Shown: positions 41,321-50,900, numbered from the stretch's first letter. The stretch: DNA of 64,000 nt from CAZIVP01 sp964542915 (GCA_964542915.1 CAZIVP010000003.1:366084-430083); one strand, 5' to 3'. Numbers and translations: made by a program. The notes: generated from the letters alone by a model not told the origin.

Positions 41321-41647
41321 TTAAACATTTACTGAGATTATTTCGCCGCAGTCATCGTGCTTGCAAACACGCACTTTGGAACCGTCTTCAATGTATTTGT
41401 AATTGACGCGGGTCGGCCGGTTACATTTATCACAAATAAGCATCACTTTCGAAACATGAATCGGCGCTTCTTTTGTAATAATGCCGCCCTGCTGATTTTG
41501 CTGGCTGGGCCGTGTATGTCGCTTGATAACATTAACTCCTTCCACGATAAGGCGATCTTCACGCGGAAAAGTTTTAAGCACTTTACTTACTTTACCCTTG
41601 TATTTACCGGATAATACTTTAACGGAATCATTTTTTACTATGCGCAT
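41321..41647 (-). CDS. rplX: 50S ribosomal protein L24
   Basis: 108 residues. KOW motif in NDSVKVLSGKYKGKVSKVLK and the C-terminal part with SKVMLICDKCNRPTRVNYKY, which includes a CxxC and a further Cys pair (VCKHDDCGE). One of the assembly initiators of the 50S. Confidence 0.97.
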   Translation of the reverse strand: MRIVKNDSVKVLSGKYKGKVSKVLKTFPREDRLIVEGVNVIKRHTRPSQQNQQGGIITKEAPIHVSKVMLICDKCNRPTRVNYKYIEDGSKVRVCKHDDCGEIISVNV

Positions 41648-41669
41648 CGTTCTTTCCTTTGTGCCTCGA

Positions 41670-42038
41670 TTACAATACTTCCGGAGCCAGAGATATAATT
41701 TTCATAAACTGTTTTTCCCGTAGTTCCCGTGCTACCGGTCCAAAAATACGGGTGCCTCTCGGCTCATTTTGATTATCGATCAGTACGGCTGCATTCTCAT
41801 CAAACCGAATGTAGGTGCCATCCGTGCGCCGGATTTCTTTTTTGGTACGAACAATAACGGCCTTGGTCACATCGCCTTTTTTAACGGATCCGCCCGGTAT
41901 GGCGTTCTTCACGGATACGACAATAATATCACCGATTGAGGCCGAACGCCTGCCCGATCCGCCTAACATTCGTATAACCTGAACCTTCTGCGCGCCCGAG
42001 TTGTCAGCTACATTGAGTTTCGTATATTCTTGCACCAT
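41670..42038 (-). CDS. rplN: 50S ribosomal protein L14
   Basis: 122 residues. VQEYTKLNVADNSGAQKVQV, ASIGDIIVVSVKNAIPGGSV and the C-terminal GTRIFGPVARELREKQFMKI are textbook L14. Sits at the intersubunit face next to L19 and L3. Confidence 0.98.
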   Translation of the reverse strand: MVQEYTKLNVADNSGAQKVQVIRMLGGSGRRSASIGDIIVVSVKNAIPGGSVKKGDVTKAVIVRTKKEIRRTDGTYIRFDENAAVLIDNQNEPRGTRIFGPVARELREKQFMKIISLAPEVL

Positions 42039-42050
42039 TGTCTTGCATCC

Positions 42051-42311
42051 TTATTTCACTTTTTCAACAATGTCCACCATGCGCCACCGTTTTTGTTTGC
42101 TTAACGGCCTGGTTTCCATAATCCTGACACTATCGCCGATACTGCATTCGTTGTTTTCATCGTGCGCTTTCAACTTCACTGTTTTCTTAATGAATTTCTT
42201 GTAAATGGAGTGTTCTATACGTCGTTCGACAGCGACGACAATTGTCTTGTCCATTCGGTTGCTCACGACTTTGCCGATTCTAGTTTTTCGTAAACCGCGT
42301 TTTCTTTCCAT
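42051..42311 (-). CDS. rpsQ: 30S ribosomal protein S17
   Basis: 86 residues. KTRIGKVVSNRMDKTIVVAV and the OB-fold end with DSVRIMETRPLSKQKRWRMV are S17. Early binder of 16S 5' domain. Confidence 0.98.
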   Translation of the reverse strand: MERKRGLRKTRIGKVVSNRMDKTIVVAVERRIEHSIYKKFIKKTVKLKAHDENNECSIGDSVRIMETRPLSKQKRWRMVDIVEKVK

Positions 42312-42317
42312 AACTAC

Positions 42318-42539
42318 CTACACGTTTTCTTTATTAGTCTTTTGTATGCCCAGTTCATGCTGACGAATAAACGTTTTAATACGAGCGATCTCTCTACGAA
42401 CAATGCGGACACGCAGCGGATTGGTTAAATTGTGCGTCGCTTTTTGCAACATTAAATTTTCGTATTCTTCCTGAACGTCGACGAGGCGTTCATTCAATTC
42501 GTCGCGGGTCATCGTTTTCATTTCTTCGGTATTTTTCAT
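42318..42539 (-). CDS. rpmC: 50S ribosomal protein L29
   Basis: 73 residues from ATG 42539. Helical hairpin: MTRDELNERLVDVQEEYENL and ATHNLTNPLRVRIVRREIAR. Located at the peptide exit tunnel near L23. Confidence 0.97.
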   Translation of the reverse strand: MKNTEEMKTMTRDELNERLVDVQEEYENLMLQKATHNLTNPLRVRIVRREIARIKTFIRQHELGIQKTNKENV

Positions 42540-42554
42540 GGTCACTCTCTCCCG

Positions 42555-42962
42555 TTATTCGGTGCTCACAAATTTTGTTTTAACCGACAATTTATGGGAG
42601 GCCAAGCGCATCGCTTCTCTCGCAACAGCGGTGGGTACGCCCTCCAGTTCAAATAAGATACGTCCCGGTTTAACAACGGCCACCCAATATTCCGGCGTCC
42701 CTTTTCCTTTACCCATACGGGTTTCAGCCGGCTTTTTGGTTACCGGTTTATCGGGAAAAATCCGAATCCATACTTTGCCGCCGCGTTTAACATGACGCGT
42801 GATGGCAATACGTGTAGCTTCGATCTGACGGCTCGTAATCCATCCCGACTCAAGCGCTTTAAGACCAAAAGTACCAAATGCTATATAATGACCTTTCTGG
42901 GCATTCCCTTTCATTTTACCGCGTTGTTTTTTGCGGTATTTAACACGTTTGGGCATTAACAT
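42555..42962 (-). CDS. rplP: 50S ribosomal protein L16
   Basis: 135 residues, MLMPKRVKYRKKQRGKMKGN. Contains WITSRQIEATRIAITRHVKR and the KPVTKKPAETRMGKGKGTPE loop, then VPTAVAREAMRLASHKL. GGAG lies nine bases before the first ATG. Positions the A-site tRNA. Confidence 0.98.
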   Translation of the reverse strand: MLMPKRVKYRKKQRGKMKGNAQKGHYIAFGTFGLKALESGWITSRQIEATRIAITRHVKRGGKVWIRIFPDKPVTKKPAETRMGKGKGTPEYWVAVVKPGRILFELEGVPTAVAREAMRLASHKLSVKTKFVSTE

Positions 42963-42992
42963 GAGTGTGTACTCCTAAAACAAGATGCGTGT

Positions 42993-43625
42993 TTAGACTT
43001 TTCCGATAACTTCACCGTTAAATATCCACACTTTAACGCCGATTGAGCCATAGGTGGTCTCAGCCGTACAAAGCGCATAATCAATATCGGCACGTAAGGT
43101 GTGCAGCGGAATCCGGCCGTCTTTGTATTGTTCTGTTCGGGCCATTTCCGCACCGCCGAGCCGGCCGGAACACATAATTTTTATGCCTTCGGCTCCCAGA
43201 CGCATGGTCGAAGTCATGGCTTTTTTCATCGCGCGCCGGAAACTGACTTTGCCTTGTAATTGCCGTGCAATGTTTTCGGCGACAAGATAGGCATCCAATT
43301 CCGGTTTTTTTATTTCACTGATATTGATTTGAATTTCTTTATTGGTTAAAGCGCGCAATTCCTCGCGCAGCTTATCCACTTCAGCACCCTTTTTACCAAT
43401 CACAATTCCGGGCCTTGCGGTGTAAATAGTCAGAATAATTCGTTTCGATGTACGTTCGATTTCAATCTTGGAAACGGCCGCTTTATTCAAACGGTTGCGG
43501 ATATATTTCCGTAGCTGTATATCTTCTTCCAGTTTATCAGCAAACGTGCGTTCGTCGAACCAGCTGCTATTCCATGACTTAATGATTCCTAATCGTAAAC
43601 CCACAGGGTGCGTTTTTTGTCCCAA
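42993..43625 (-). CDS. rpsC: 30S ribosomal protein S3
   Basis: 210 residues. GQKTHPVGLRLGIIKSWNSS, the KH domain around TARPGIVIGKKGAEVDKLRE, and the C-terminal FRRAMKKAMTSTMRLGAEGI with IKIMCSGRLGGAEMARTEQY. Part of the mRNA entry channel. Confidence 0.98.
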   Translation of the reverse strand: MGQKTHPVGLRLGIIKSWNSSWFDERTFADKLEEDIQLRKYIRNRLNKAAVSKIEIERTSKRIILTIYTARPGIVIGKKGAEVDKLREELRALTNKEIQINISEIKKPELDAYLVAENIARQLQGKVSFRRAMKKAMTSTMRLGAEGIKIMCSGRLGGAEMARTEQYKDGRIPLHTLRADIDYALCTAETTYGSIGVKVWIFNGEVIGKV

Positions 43626-43655
43626 AATTGATCTCCTTCAAAATGTTAGGAACGG

Positions 43656-44000
43656 TTATTCAATTTCATCTATAACTATGGTAATATGCGCCGTCCTTTT
43701 GCGAATGAGACCTGCCCGTCCCATTGCCATGGGACGAAACCGTTTAAGGGTCGGTCCGCTGTTCACATAGGCCGTTTTAATATAAACTTCACGCTGGTCC
43801 ACGCGATCGCCTTCTTCAAGATTGCCAAAATTGGCAAAAGCCGATTGTATGGTTTTGGCGATTGGTTCCGCGGCTTTTTTACCGGAGAAATGGAGAAGAT
43901 CCAGAGCTTGGTCGACGCGTTTTCCCCGAACCATGTTGAGCACCAGCCGAATTTTCTGCGGCGACATTCTTAAAAATTTACTATGAGCAACTGCTTCCAT
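43656..44000 (-). CDS. rplV: 50S ribosomal protein L22
   Basis: 114 residues from ATG 44000, chosen for GGAG six bases upstream rather than the ATG at 44015. AHSKFLRMSPQKIRLVLNMV and the tunnel-lining hairpin with RFRPMAMGRAGLIRKRTAHI identify it. Confidence 0.97.
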   Translation of the reverse strand: MEAVAHSKFLRMSPQKIRLVLNMVRGKRVDQALDLLHFSGKKAAEPIAKTIQSAFANFGNLEEGDRVDQREVYIKTAYVNSGPTLKRFRPMAMGRAGLIRKRTAHITIVIDEIE

Positions 44001-44018
44001 TGCAAACTCCATCAAATT

Positions 44019-44306
44019 TTATTTCAGACGGCTCATGCGCTCGGCCAATTTTCCACCGTGGCCACGAAATGTACGCGAAGGCGCAAATTCGCCAAGTTTA
44101 TGGCCAACCATATTTTCGCTAATGTATATGGGGATAAATTTCATACCGTTGTGTACGGCAATGGTATGCCCCACAAATTCGGGTGGAATCGTACTGCGCC
44201 GAGCCCAAGTCTTCACCACAACTTTTTTGCCTTCTGCGTTCAGCTTCTCGATCTTTTTAGCCAAACTATCATCAATAAAAGGACCTTTTTTTATCGAACG
44301 TGCCAT
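44019..44306 (-). CDS. rpsS: 30S ribosomal protein S19
   Basis: 95 residues. MARSIKKGPFIDDSLAKKIE, KTWARRSTIPPEFVGHTIAV and KLGEFAPSRTFRGHGG are standard. Located in the 30S head with S13. Confidence 0.98.
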   Translation of the reverse strand: MARSIKKGPFIDDSLAKKIEKLNAEGKKVVVKTWARRSTIPPEFVGHTIAVHNGMKFIPIYISENMVGHKLGEFAPSRTFRGHGGKLAERMSRLK

Positions 44307-44320
44307 AAACGTGAACTCTC

Positions 44321-45145
44321 CTACTTACGACGCTTTACGATGTAAGCATCCGATTTTTTCTTTTTCTTACGGGTCTTCAATCCTTTACTTTGTTGCCCCC
44401 ACGGTGAGCAAGGCTGCCGTCCGCCGGAGCTTCGCCCTTCACCACCGCCCATGGGGTGATCGATCGGATTCATGGCAACGCCGCGTACATTTGGACGGCG
44501 CCCGAGCCAGCGCGAACGACCGGCTTTACCTATTGATATATTCATGTGATCGATATTCGAAACCTGACCGATTGTGGCGTAACATTTCTGATCGACGCGC
44601 CGCACTTCGCCGGAAGGCAGTTTAACCATGGCCCATTTACCCTCTTTCGCAACCAGTTGGGCGGCTCCGCCTGCGCTTCGCACCATCTGGGCGCCTTTTT
44701 TCCGGCGCATTTCGATGGCGTGTATTTGGACGCCCAGCGGAATTTTAGCCAAAGGCAAAGCGTTCCCTTTCGCAATCCCCGCTTCTTCGCTGGAGATGAC
44801 TTTATCACCAACTTTTAAACCATCCGGCGCCAGTATGTAACGCCGTTCTCCGTCGGCATACTTGAGCAAAGCAATTCGGGCTGTACGGTTCGGATCGTAT
44901 TCGATCGTTTCCACCACCGCAGGGATATCATATTTATTGCGCTTAAAATCGATAATGCGATAACGCCGTTTATGTCCGCCGCCGCGGTGCCAGGAGGTAA
45001 CGCGACCGTTACTGTTGCGTCCGCCGCTTTTTGTCAGAGGCGCCAATAATGGTTTATACGGTGTATCGGTCGTTATCTGTGCAAAATCGCTCACCGTTTT
45101 ATAGCGTTGGCCCGGTGTATTTGGTTTGAAATTTTTAATTCCCAT
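44321..45145 (-). CDS. rplB: 50S ribosomal protein L2
   Basis: 274 residues. TSWHRGGGHKRRYRIIDFKR, NRTARIALLKYADGERRYIL and the near-terminal VRGVAMNPIDHPMGGGEGRS containing the conserved peptidyl-transferase His. Key primary binder of 23S domain IV. Confidence 0.98.
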   Translation of the reverse strand: MGIKNFKPNTPGQRYKTVSDFAQITTDTPYKPLLAPLTKSGGRNSNGRVTSWHRGGGHKRRYRIIDFKRNKYDIPAVVETIEYDPNRTARIALLKYADGERRYILAPDGLKVGDKVISSEEAGIAKGNALPLAKIPLGVQIHAIEMRRKKGAQMVRSAGGAAQLVAKEGKWAMVKLPSGEVRRVDQKCYATIGQVSNIDHMNISIGKAGRSRWLGRRPNVRGVAMNPIDHPMGGGEGRSSGGRQPCSPWGQQSKGLKTRKKKKKSDAYIVKRRK

Positions 45146-45167
45146 GAAACAAACTCCACATCAATGT

Positions 45168-45467
45168 TTAGGCGTTCGTAAACAGATCGATTTGATATCC
45201 TTCTTCCAGGGTAATGATAGCCTTTTTCCAATTCGCTCTTCTACCTTCAAATCTGCCGGCCCGGGTAAGTTGCTGTTTCCTTTTACCGCGAACATTTAAG
45301 GTACGAACGGACTTTATTTTCACTTCAAACTTATCTTCAATGGCCCGTTTAATCTCAATTTTATTTGCGGTCGGGTTAACCCGAAAGGCGTATTTATTTT
45401 CTGATTCCTGCAACGAAGCCATTTTCTCGGTATAGAGCGGGTTTATTAATATTTTTCTCTTTTTCAT
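45168..45467 (-). CDS. rplW: 50S ribosomal protein L23
   Basis: 99 residues. INPLYTEKMASLQESENKYA, FRVNPTANKIEIKRAIEDKF and KSVRTLNVRGKRKQ. Overlaps the rplD stop by 4 bases (ATGA). Docking site for trigger factor and SRP at the tunnel exit. Confidence 0.97.
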   Translation of the reverse strand: MKKRKILINPLYTEKMASLQESENKYAFRVNPTANKIEIKRAIEDKFEVKIKSVRTLNVRGKRKQQLTRAGRFEGRRANWKKAIITLEEGYQIDLFTNA

Positions 45468-46093
45468 TTTGCCAGCCTCTCGTTTACTTTTTCCACTACA
45501 CCTTCCTGCATAAGCAGTGTGTCGGCCCTTAAAATGTCATAGGTGGAAAAGGAGTCTTCCAGGCATACATTAACGTTAACCAGATTCGATGCCGATTTTA
45601 CAATATTTTTCGAGGCTTCACTGGTACAAAGCAGTACACGTTTTCCCTTCAGTTCGAAGGCATTGATCAGTTTTTCAATTTCCTTGGTAGAAGGTTTATC
45701 CATATTGAAATTTTCGAGAACGATTATCTTTCCCTCTTTGGCTTTGTAAGTAAGAGCCGAACGACGGGCCAACTTCTTCAGTTTCCGGTTGATTTTCATT
45801 CGATAGGCGCGTGGATGCGCTCCGAATACGCGGCCGCCTCCAACATACTGTGGCGCCCGAATGGTACCCTGACGGGCACGACCGGTGCCTTTTTGACGGA
45901 AAGGTTTACGCCCGCCGCCTCGCACCTGACTACGGGCTTTGGTTTGATGCGTCCCCTGTCTTCCGTTGGCCTGAATCACGCGTACATCCATCCAAATGGC
46001 ATGATCATGCGGCTCAATAGCGACAACCGCGTCGCTTAATTCCACCTGTTTAGAACTCTTCTCTCCGCTCGCTTTGTAAACATTTAACTTCAT
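45464..46093 (-). CDS. rplD: 50S ribosomal protein L4
   Basis: 209 residues. The tunnel loop reads RSQVRGGGRKPFRQKGTGRA then RQGTIRAPQYVGGGRVFGAH. It lines the exit tunnel and in E. coli represses the S10 operon. Confidence 0.97.
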   Translation of the reverse strand: MKLNVYKASGEKSSKQVELSDAVVAIEPHDHAIWMDVRVIQANGRQGTHQTKARSQVRGGGRKPFRQKGTGRARQGTIRAPQYVGGGRVFGAHPRAYRMKINRKLKKLARRSALTYKAKEGKIIVLENFNMDKPSTKEIEKLINAFELKGKRVLLCTSEASKNIVKSASNLVNVNVCLEDSFSTYDILRADTLLMQEGVVEKVNERLAK

Positions 46094-46121
46094 ATCAATG
46101 ATGCCTTAGATAAGGTTTTTG

Positions 46122-46739
46122 TTAATTTCTGATCTCTATCAATCCATTTCTGGAACCCGGAACCGCGCCTTTCAGAAACAGTAAATTGTTTTCCGTATCC
46201 ACCTTAACGACCCGAACATTTCGAACGGTTACGCGGTCGCCGCCGGTTCGCCCGGGCATTTTTGTTCCCTTGAACACGCGGGAGGGATCGGAACTTTGTC
46301 CTATGGATCCCGGCGCCCGCCAACGATCGGACTGGCCATGTGTTTTCTGGGCTCCATGAAAGCCATGTCGCTTCATGACGCCCTGGAATCCTTTACCTTT
46401 GGAAAGACCGGATACCGTTACCTGGGTACCTTCCTGAAATATGTCCACCTTGATTTCATCGCCTGCTTTCACATCTTCCATATCGCTGAAATCAAACTCT
46501 CTCAGGTAGCGTTTGGGTTTAGTTCCGGCTTTTTCAAAATGGCCTTTTCGCGGTTTGTTCACGTGTTTTTCTTTAATATCGTCATAACCCACTTGTACGG
46601 CATCGTAACCGTCGCGTTTTTTTTCCCGTATCTGTGTCACATAGCACGGACCGGCCTTAACCACCGTAACCGGCGTTACAAGACCCTGCTCATCAAATAT
46701 CTGGGTCATTCCGACTTTTTTTCCTAATAATCCAGCCAT
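46122..46739 (-). CDS. rplC: 50S ribosomal protein L3
   Basis: 205 residues. AGLLGKKVGMTQIFDEQGLV opening and the finger region GFQGVMKRHGFHGAQKTHGQ with SSDPSRVFKGTKMPGRTGGD. An assembly initiator of the 50S subunit. Confidence 0.98.
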   Translation of the reverse strand: MAGLLGKKVGMTQIFDEQGLVTPVTVVKAGPCYVTQIREKKRDGYDAVQVGYDDIKEKHVNKPRKGHFEKAGTKPKRYLREFDFSDMEDVKAGDEIKVDIFQEGTQVTVSGLSKGKGFQGVMKRHGFHGAQKTHGQSDRWRAPGSIGQSSDPSRVFKGTKMPGRTGGDRVTVRNVRVVKVDTENNLLFLKGAVPGSRNGLIEIRN

Positions 46740-46766
46740 TACTATATACTCCGCTGCTTAAGCCTC

Positions 46767-47087
46767 TCAGGTTTTAATTTCAATATCGACGCCGGCGGGT
46801 AATTCCAGCTTCATCAAAGCGTCAACCGTTTTTCCCGTGGCATTGATGATGTCGATTAACCTCTTGTGAACGCGCGTTTCGAATTGCTCACGGGATTTCT
46901 TATTCACATGCGGCGACCGTAACACCGTATAAACCGAGCGATCCGTTGGCAGAGGAATCGGCCCGGATATAAAAGCGCCCGTGGATTTTGCGGTACGGAT
47001 GATTTTATCGGTCGACTTATCAATTAAATTATGATCGTATGCTTTTAACCGTATCCTAATGCTTTGGCTTGCCACAGCACTCTCCAA
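46767..47087 (-). CDS. rpsJ: 30S ribosomal protein S10
   Basis: 106 residues. IRIRLKAYDHNLIDKSTDKI, SGPIPLPTDRSVYTVLRSPH and VNKKSREQFETRVHKRLIDI. Also the NusG/NusE partner in transcription-translation coupling. It starts 5 bases after the tuf stop, so str and S10 clusters are one unit here. Confidence 0.98.
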   Translation of the reverse strand: MESAVASQSIRIRLKAYDHNLIDKSTDKIIRTAKSTGAFISGPIPLPTDRSVYTVLRSPHVNKKSREQFETRVHKRLIDIINATGKTVDALMKLELPAGVDIEIKT

Positions 47088-47092
47088 TTCTT

Positions 47093-48283
47093 TTATTCAA
47101 TAATTTCCGAAACAACACCGGCGCCTACCGTACGTCCACCCTCACGGATCGCAAATCGCAACTCTTTTTCCATCGCGATCTCTTTTAACAACGTCACCTC
47201 GACCGTTACATTATCGCCGGGCATCACCATCTCTACGCCTTCCGGCAACTGGACATCGCCCGTAACATCTGTCGTACGAAAATAAAACTGAGGTCGATAG
47301 CCATTAAAAAACGGCGTATGCCGGCCGCCTTCGTCTTTCGTTAATACATAGACCTCGCCTTTGAATTTCGTGTGCGGTGTGATCGAACCCGGCTTGGCTA
47401 CAACCTGACCGCGCTGCAAATCCTCTTTGTTCACACCCCGCAGCAATAAGCCCACATTGTCGCCCGCTTCGCCGCGATCCAGTATCTTGCGGAACATCTC
47501 AACCCCGGTTACAACCGTCTTGCGATGCTCGCCCAATCCGATGATCTCAACTTCTTCGCCTACCGTTACTACGCCGCGCTCAATTCGGCCCGTTCCTACC
47601 GTACCGCGACCCGTAATCGAAAATACATCCTCTATCGGCATTAAAAACGGCTTGTCAATATCGCGCTGAGGCGTCGGAATATAATCATCAACAGCATCCA
47701 TCAATTCGTAGATGCATTTGTTCTTCTCGTCATCCGTCGGGTTGTTCAACGCTTCCAAGGCGCTGCCCTTGATGATCGGAATATCGTCGCCCGGAAACTC
47801 ATACGAACTCAGCAACTCACGTAGCTCAAGCTCCACTAACTCCAACAGCTCCGGATCGTCTACCTGATCCGTCTTGTTTAAAAACACGACTATGCTCGGT
47901 ACGTTTACCTGGCGCGCTAACAAAATGTGCTCGCGCGTCTGAGGCATCGGACCATCCGCCGCGCTAACTACCAAAATCGCGCCGTCCATCTGCGCAGCGC
48001 CCGTAATCATATTCTTTACATAGTCCGCATGACCAGGACAGTCAACATGGGCGTAATGACGCTTCTCCGTCGAATACTCAACATGCGCCGTCGCAATCGT
48101 GATGCCGCGCTCGCGCTCCTCAGGTGCGTTGTCAATACTGTCGAAAGAACGAAACTCCGCCGAACCCTTCGATGACAATGCCTGCGTCATCGCAGCCGTC
48201 AACGTCGTCTTGCCGTGATCTACGTGACCTATCGTACCAATGTTCACATGTGGCTTGCTTCTATCAAACTTCTGCTTTGCCAT
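47093..48283 (-). CDS. tuf: Elongation factor Tu (copy in str cluster)
   Basis: 396 residues. P-loop GHVDHGKTT (18-26 region), switch elements RGITIATAHVEYST and DCPGHADYVKNM, NKTD G4 motif in VVFLNKTDQVDDPE. Delivers aminoacyl-tRNA. Protein identical to the copy at 62690-63880. Stop codon here is TAA. Between fusA and rpsJ, the tufA position. Confidence 0.98.
   Translation of the reverse strand: MAKQKFDRSKPHVNIGTIGHVDHGKTTLTAAMTQALSSKGSAEFRSFDSIDNAPEERERGITIATAHVEYSTEKRHYAHVDCPGHADYVKNMITGAAQMDGAILVVSAADGPMPQTREHILLARQVNVPSIVVFLNKTDQVDDPELLELVELELRELLSSYEFPGDDIPIIKGSALEALNNPTDDEKNKCIYELMDAVDDYIPTPQRDIDKPFLMPIEDVFSITGRGTVGTGRIERGVVTVGEEVEIIGLGEHRKTVVTGVEMFRKILDRGEAGDNVGLLLRGVNKEDLQRGQVVAKPGSITPHTKFKGEVYVLTKDEGGRHTPFFNGYRPQFYFRTTDVTGDVQLPEGVEMVMPGDNVTVEVTLLKEIAMEKELRFAIREGGRTVGAGVVSEIIE
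47094..48283 (-). repeat. tuf direct repeat, copy 1 (pairs with 62691-63880)
   Basis: The 1190 bases from the ATG to the middle of the stop codon appear identical to 62691-63880, while flanks and the first written base of the stop differ (TAA here, TAG there). All reading frames compared, including antisense ones, give the same translations. This is the mark of recent gene conversion between the two tuf genes. Confidence 0.9.
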
Positions 48284-48311
48284 GTTTCCTCCAGGGATTG
48301 TTTTCTAATCG

Positions 48312-50405
48312 TTACTTGGATACGCCTTTAGTATGTTCAATAATTTGTTCTGCCAGATTTTCGGGTACTTTATCATAATGTGAAAACTGCATGGTATAGA
48401 TTGCCCTGCCTTGTGAAATAGACCGTAAATCGGTCGCATACCCAAACATTTCACTTAAAGGAGCTGTACCATTGACAACCTGGGCGTCCTTACGGGGCAG
48501 AATACCCGAAATTTTACCTCTTCGCGAGTTAAGGTCGCCAATCACATCACCCAGATATTCTTCCGGCACAATTACCTCGATGCTGAAAATGGGCTCCATC
48601 AGAACCGGATGCGCCTTCTTTGCTCCATCCTGAAACGCAATGGAACCGGCCACTTTAAACGCCATCTCATTTGAATCCACTTCATGAAATGAACCGTCGT
48701 AAAGTCTTACCTTTATGTCTTCCATCGGATAGCCGGCCAGAACTCCATTTTTCATGGCGTCTTCAATTCCCGATTTAACGGAAGGAATATAATCTTTGGG
48801 GATTACACCGCCGACGATATCATCTTTAAATTCAAAGCCTTGGCCGGGTTCGTTGGGTTCCATCTCAATCCACACATGCCCGTATTGGCCGCGACCGCCC
48901 GACTGCCGAATGAATTTGCCTTCGGTTTTGATTTTTTGAGTGATCGATTCCTTATAAGCCACTTGTGGTTTGCCGACGTTCGCGCCTACTTTAAACTCCC
49001 GTAGCAGCCGATCGATAATGATCTCCAGGTGCAATTCCCCCATACCACTGATGATGGTCTGTCCCGTATCGTCATCCGTCCTTACCCGAAAGGTGGGGTC
49101 TTCGTCGCTCAGTTTAACCAGGGATTGACTAAGCTTTTCCTGGTCGGCCCTGGTCTTGGGCTCTACCGCCACTGAGATAACCGGCTCGGGAAAATGCATT
49201 GATTCCAAAATGATACGTTTTTTGAAATCGCTTAGCGTGTCGCCCGTTCGCGTGTTCTTTAAACCCACTATCGCGGCTATATCGCCGGTGGAAACGGTTT
49301 CGATATCAGTACGGTGATTGGCATGCATCTGCAATAACCGGCCGAGTCTTTCGCGTTTACCGCTGATTGTATTGTAAACCGAATCGCCGACTTTCGCTTC
49401 TCCGGAGTAAACACGGACGTACGTTAAACGCCCGACATAAGGGTCTGTCATAATCTTGAACGCCAACGCCGAAAAGGGCTCTTCATTGGAAGGCTTCCTG
49501 GACAACGCCTCATCGTTGTCGGGATCAATTCCCATAACATCTTCCTTTTCAATCGGCGAGGGCAGATAGTCGATTACACCATCCAATAAACGTTGCACGC
49601 CTTTATTCTTGAACGCCGACCCGCAAAAGACGGGTGTAATTTTTCCGTCAAGCGTAGCGTTCCGAATCGCTTTTTTCAATTCATCTTTTTCAATGGGCTG
49701 ATTGTCAAGATACTTGACCATCAGTTCTTCATCGTACTCCGCCACTGCCTCCATGATGGCCGTCCGATATTGATTGGCTTTATCGACCAGTCCTTTCGGG
49801 ACATCGCCTTCCTCGAATAGAGCGCCCAGCGAACTTTCATTATAGATCACGCTCTTCATTTCCACGACATCTACTAATCCCGTAAAAAGGTCGCCTTCGC
49901 CCATCGGTAATTGTAGCGGCACCGGGTTGGCGCTCAATCGTTTGCGCATGGATTCCAGCACGGCGTAAAAATCAGCTCCGATCCGATCCATCTTATTAAC
50001 AAATGCGATACGGGGAACATTATATTTATTGGCCTGTCGCCATACCGTTTCCGATTGCGGCTCCACACCGCCAACGGCACAAAACAATGCAACCGCGCCG
50101 TCCAGCACGCGCAGGGCGCGTTCCACTTCGACGGTAAAGTCCACATGACCGGGCGTATCGATAATATTGATCTGATAATCCCGCCAGTTTACAAACGTCG
50201 CCGCCGATGTAATCGTAATGCCGCGCTCTTTTTCCTGCTCCATCCAATCCATAGCGGCGGCGCCTTCGTGAACCTCGCCCATTCGATGGACACGACCGCT
50301 GTAGTATAAAACACGCTCGGTCGTGGTTGTTTTACCGGCATCAATATGCGCCATTATGCCGATATTCCGAATTTTTTCCTTTTTAAACTTCTTTCCTTTA
50401 GCCAT
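48312..50405 (-). CDS. fusA: Elongation factor G
   Basis: 697 residues. G1 AHIDAGKTTTTERVLYYSG, RGITITSAATFVNW (switch I), DTPGHVDFTVEVERALRVLD (G3), FVNKMDRIGADF (G4). Domain IV with SGGRGQYGHVWIEMEP and the C-terminal MFGYATDLRSISQGRAIYTM. Catalyses translocation. Between rpsG and tuf. Confidence 0.98.
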   Translation of the reverse strand: MAKGKKFKKEKIRNIGIMAHIDAGKTTTTERVLYYSGRVHRMGEVHEGAAAMDWMEQEKERGITITSAATFVNWRDYQINIIDTPGHVDFTVEVERALRVLDGAVALFCAVGGVEPQSETVWRQANKYNVPRIAFVNKMDRIGADFYAVLESMRKRLSANPVPLQLPMGEGDLFTGLVDVVEMKSVIYNESSLGALFEEGDVPKGLVDKANQYRTAIMEAVAEYDEELMVKYLDNQPIEKDELKKAIRNATLDGKITPVFCGSAFKNKGVQRLLDGVIDYLPSPIEKEDVMGIDPDNDEALSRKPSNEEPFSALAFKIMTDPYVGRLTYVRVYSGEAKVGDSVYNTISGKRERLGRLLQMHANHRTDIETVSTGDIAAIVGLKNTRTGDTLSDFKKRIILESMHFPEPVISVAVEPKTRADQEKLSQSLVKLSDEDPTFRVRTDDDTGQTIISGMGELHLEIIIDRLLREFKVGANVGKPQVAYKESITQKIKTEGKFIRQSGGRGQYGHVWIEMEPNEPGQGFEFKDDIVGGVIPKDYIPSVKSGIEDAMKNGVLAGYPMEDIKVRLYDGSFHEVDSNEMAFKVAGSIAFQDGAKKAHPVLMEPIFSIEVIVPEEYLGDVIGDLNSRRGKISGILPRKDAQVVNGTAPLSEMFGYATDLRSISQGRAIYTMQFSHYDKVPENLAEQIIEHTKGVSK

Positions 50406-50429
50406 CCGTCACAAAAAATATTATATGTT

Positions 50430-50900
50430 CTACCACCTGAAATGCGCGAAAGCCTTATTGGCCTCGGCCATTCTGTGGGTGTCTTCCCGTTTTTTAATAG
50501 ATGCGCCTTCATTTTTGAAGGCTGAGATAAATTCACTTGCCAACCGCTCCGCCATCGTTCGTTCATTGCGACTGCGCGAATACTGAATCAACCAGCGAAT
50601 GGCAAGCGCCTGACGACGGCCGGGACGTACTTCCACCGGAACCTGATAGGTAGCACCGCCCACACGGCGCGATTTAACTTCCAGCAACGGAGCCACATTC
50701 TCCATCGCCTTCTCAAACACTTCCAAAGGGTCTTTTTTCTGGCGTTTTTCAATTATCTCCATGGCGTCGTAAAAAATGTGCTCCGCCACGCTTTTTTTCC
50801 CGTCATATGTAAGGTTGTTTATAAATTTAGCCACAACACGGCTTTTATACTTGGGATCCGGTAAAATATGTCGTTTTTGTGCCCTTCTTCTTCTTGGCAT
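50430..50900 (-). CDS. rpsG: 30S ribosomal protein S7
   Basis: 156 residues. MPRRRRAQKRHILPDPKYKS, KSRRVGGATYQVPVEVRPGR and ALAIRWLIQYSRSRNERTMA. Primary binder of the 16S 3' domain; regulator of the str operon in E. coli. Confidence 0.98.
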   Translation of the reverse strand: MPRRRRAQKRHILPDPKYKSRVVAKFINNLTYDGKKSVAEHIFYDAMEIIEKRQKKDPLEVFEKAMENVAPLLEVKSRRVGGATYQVPVEVRPGRRQALAIRWLIQYSRSRNERTMAERLASEFISAFKNEGASIKKREDTHRMAEANKAFAHFRW

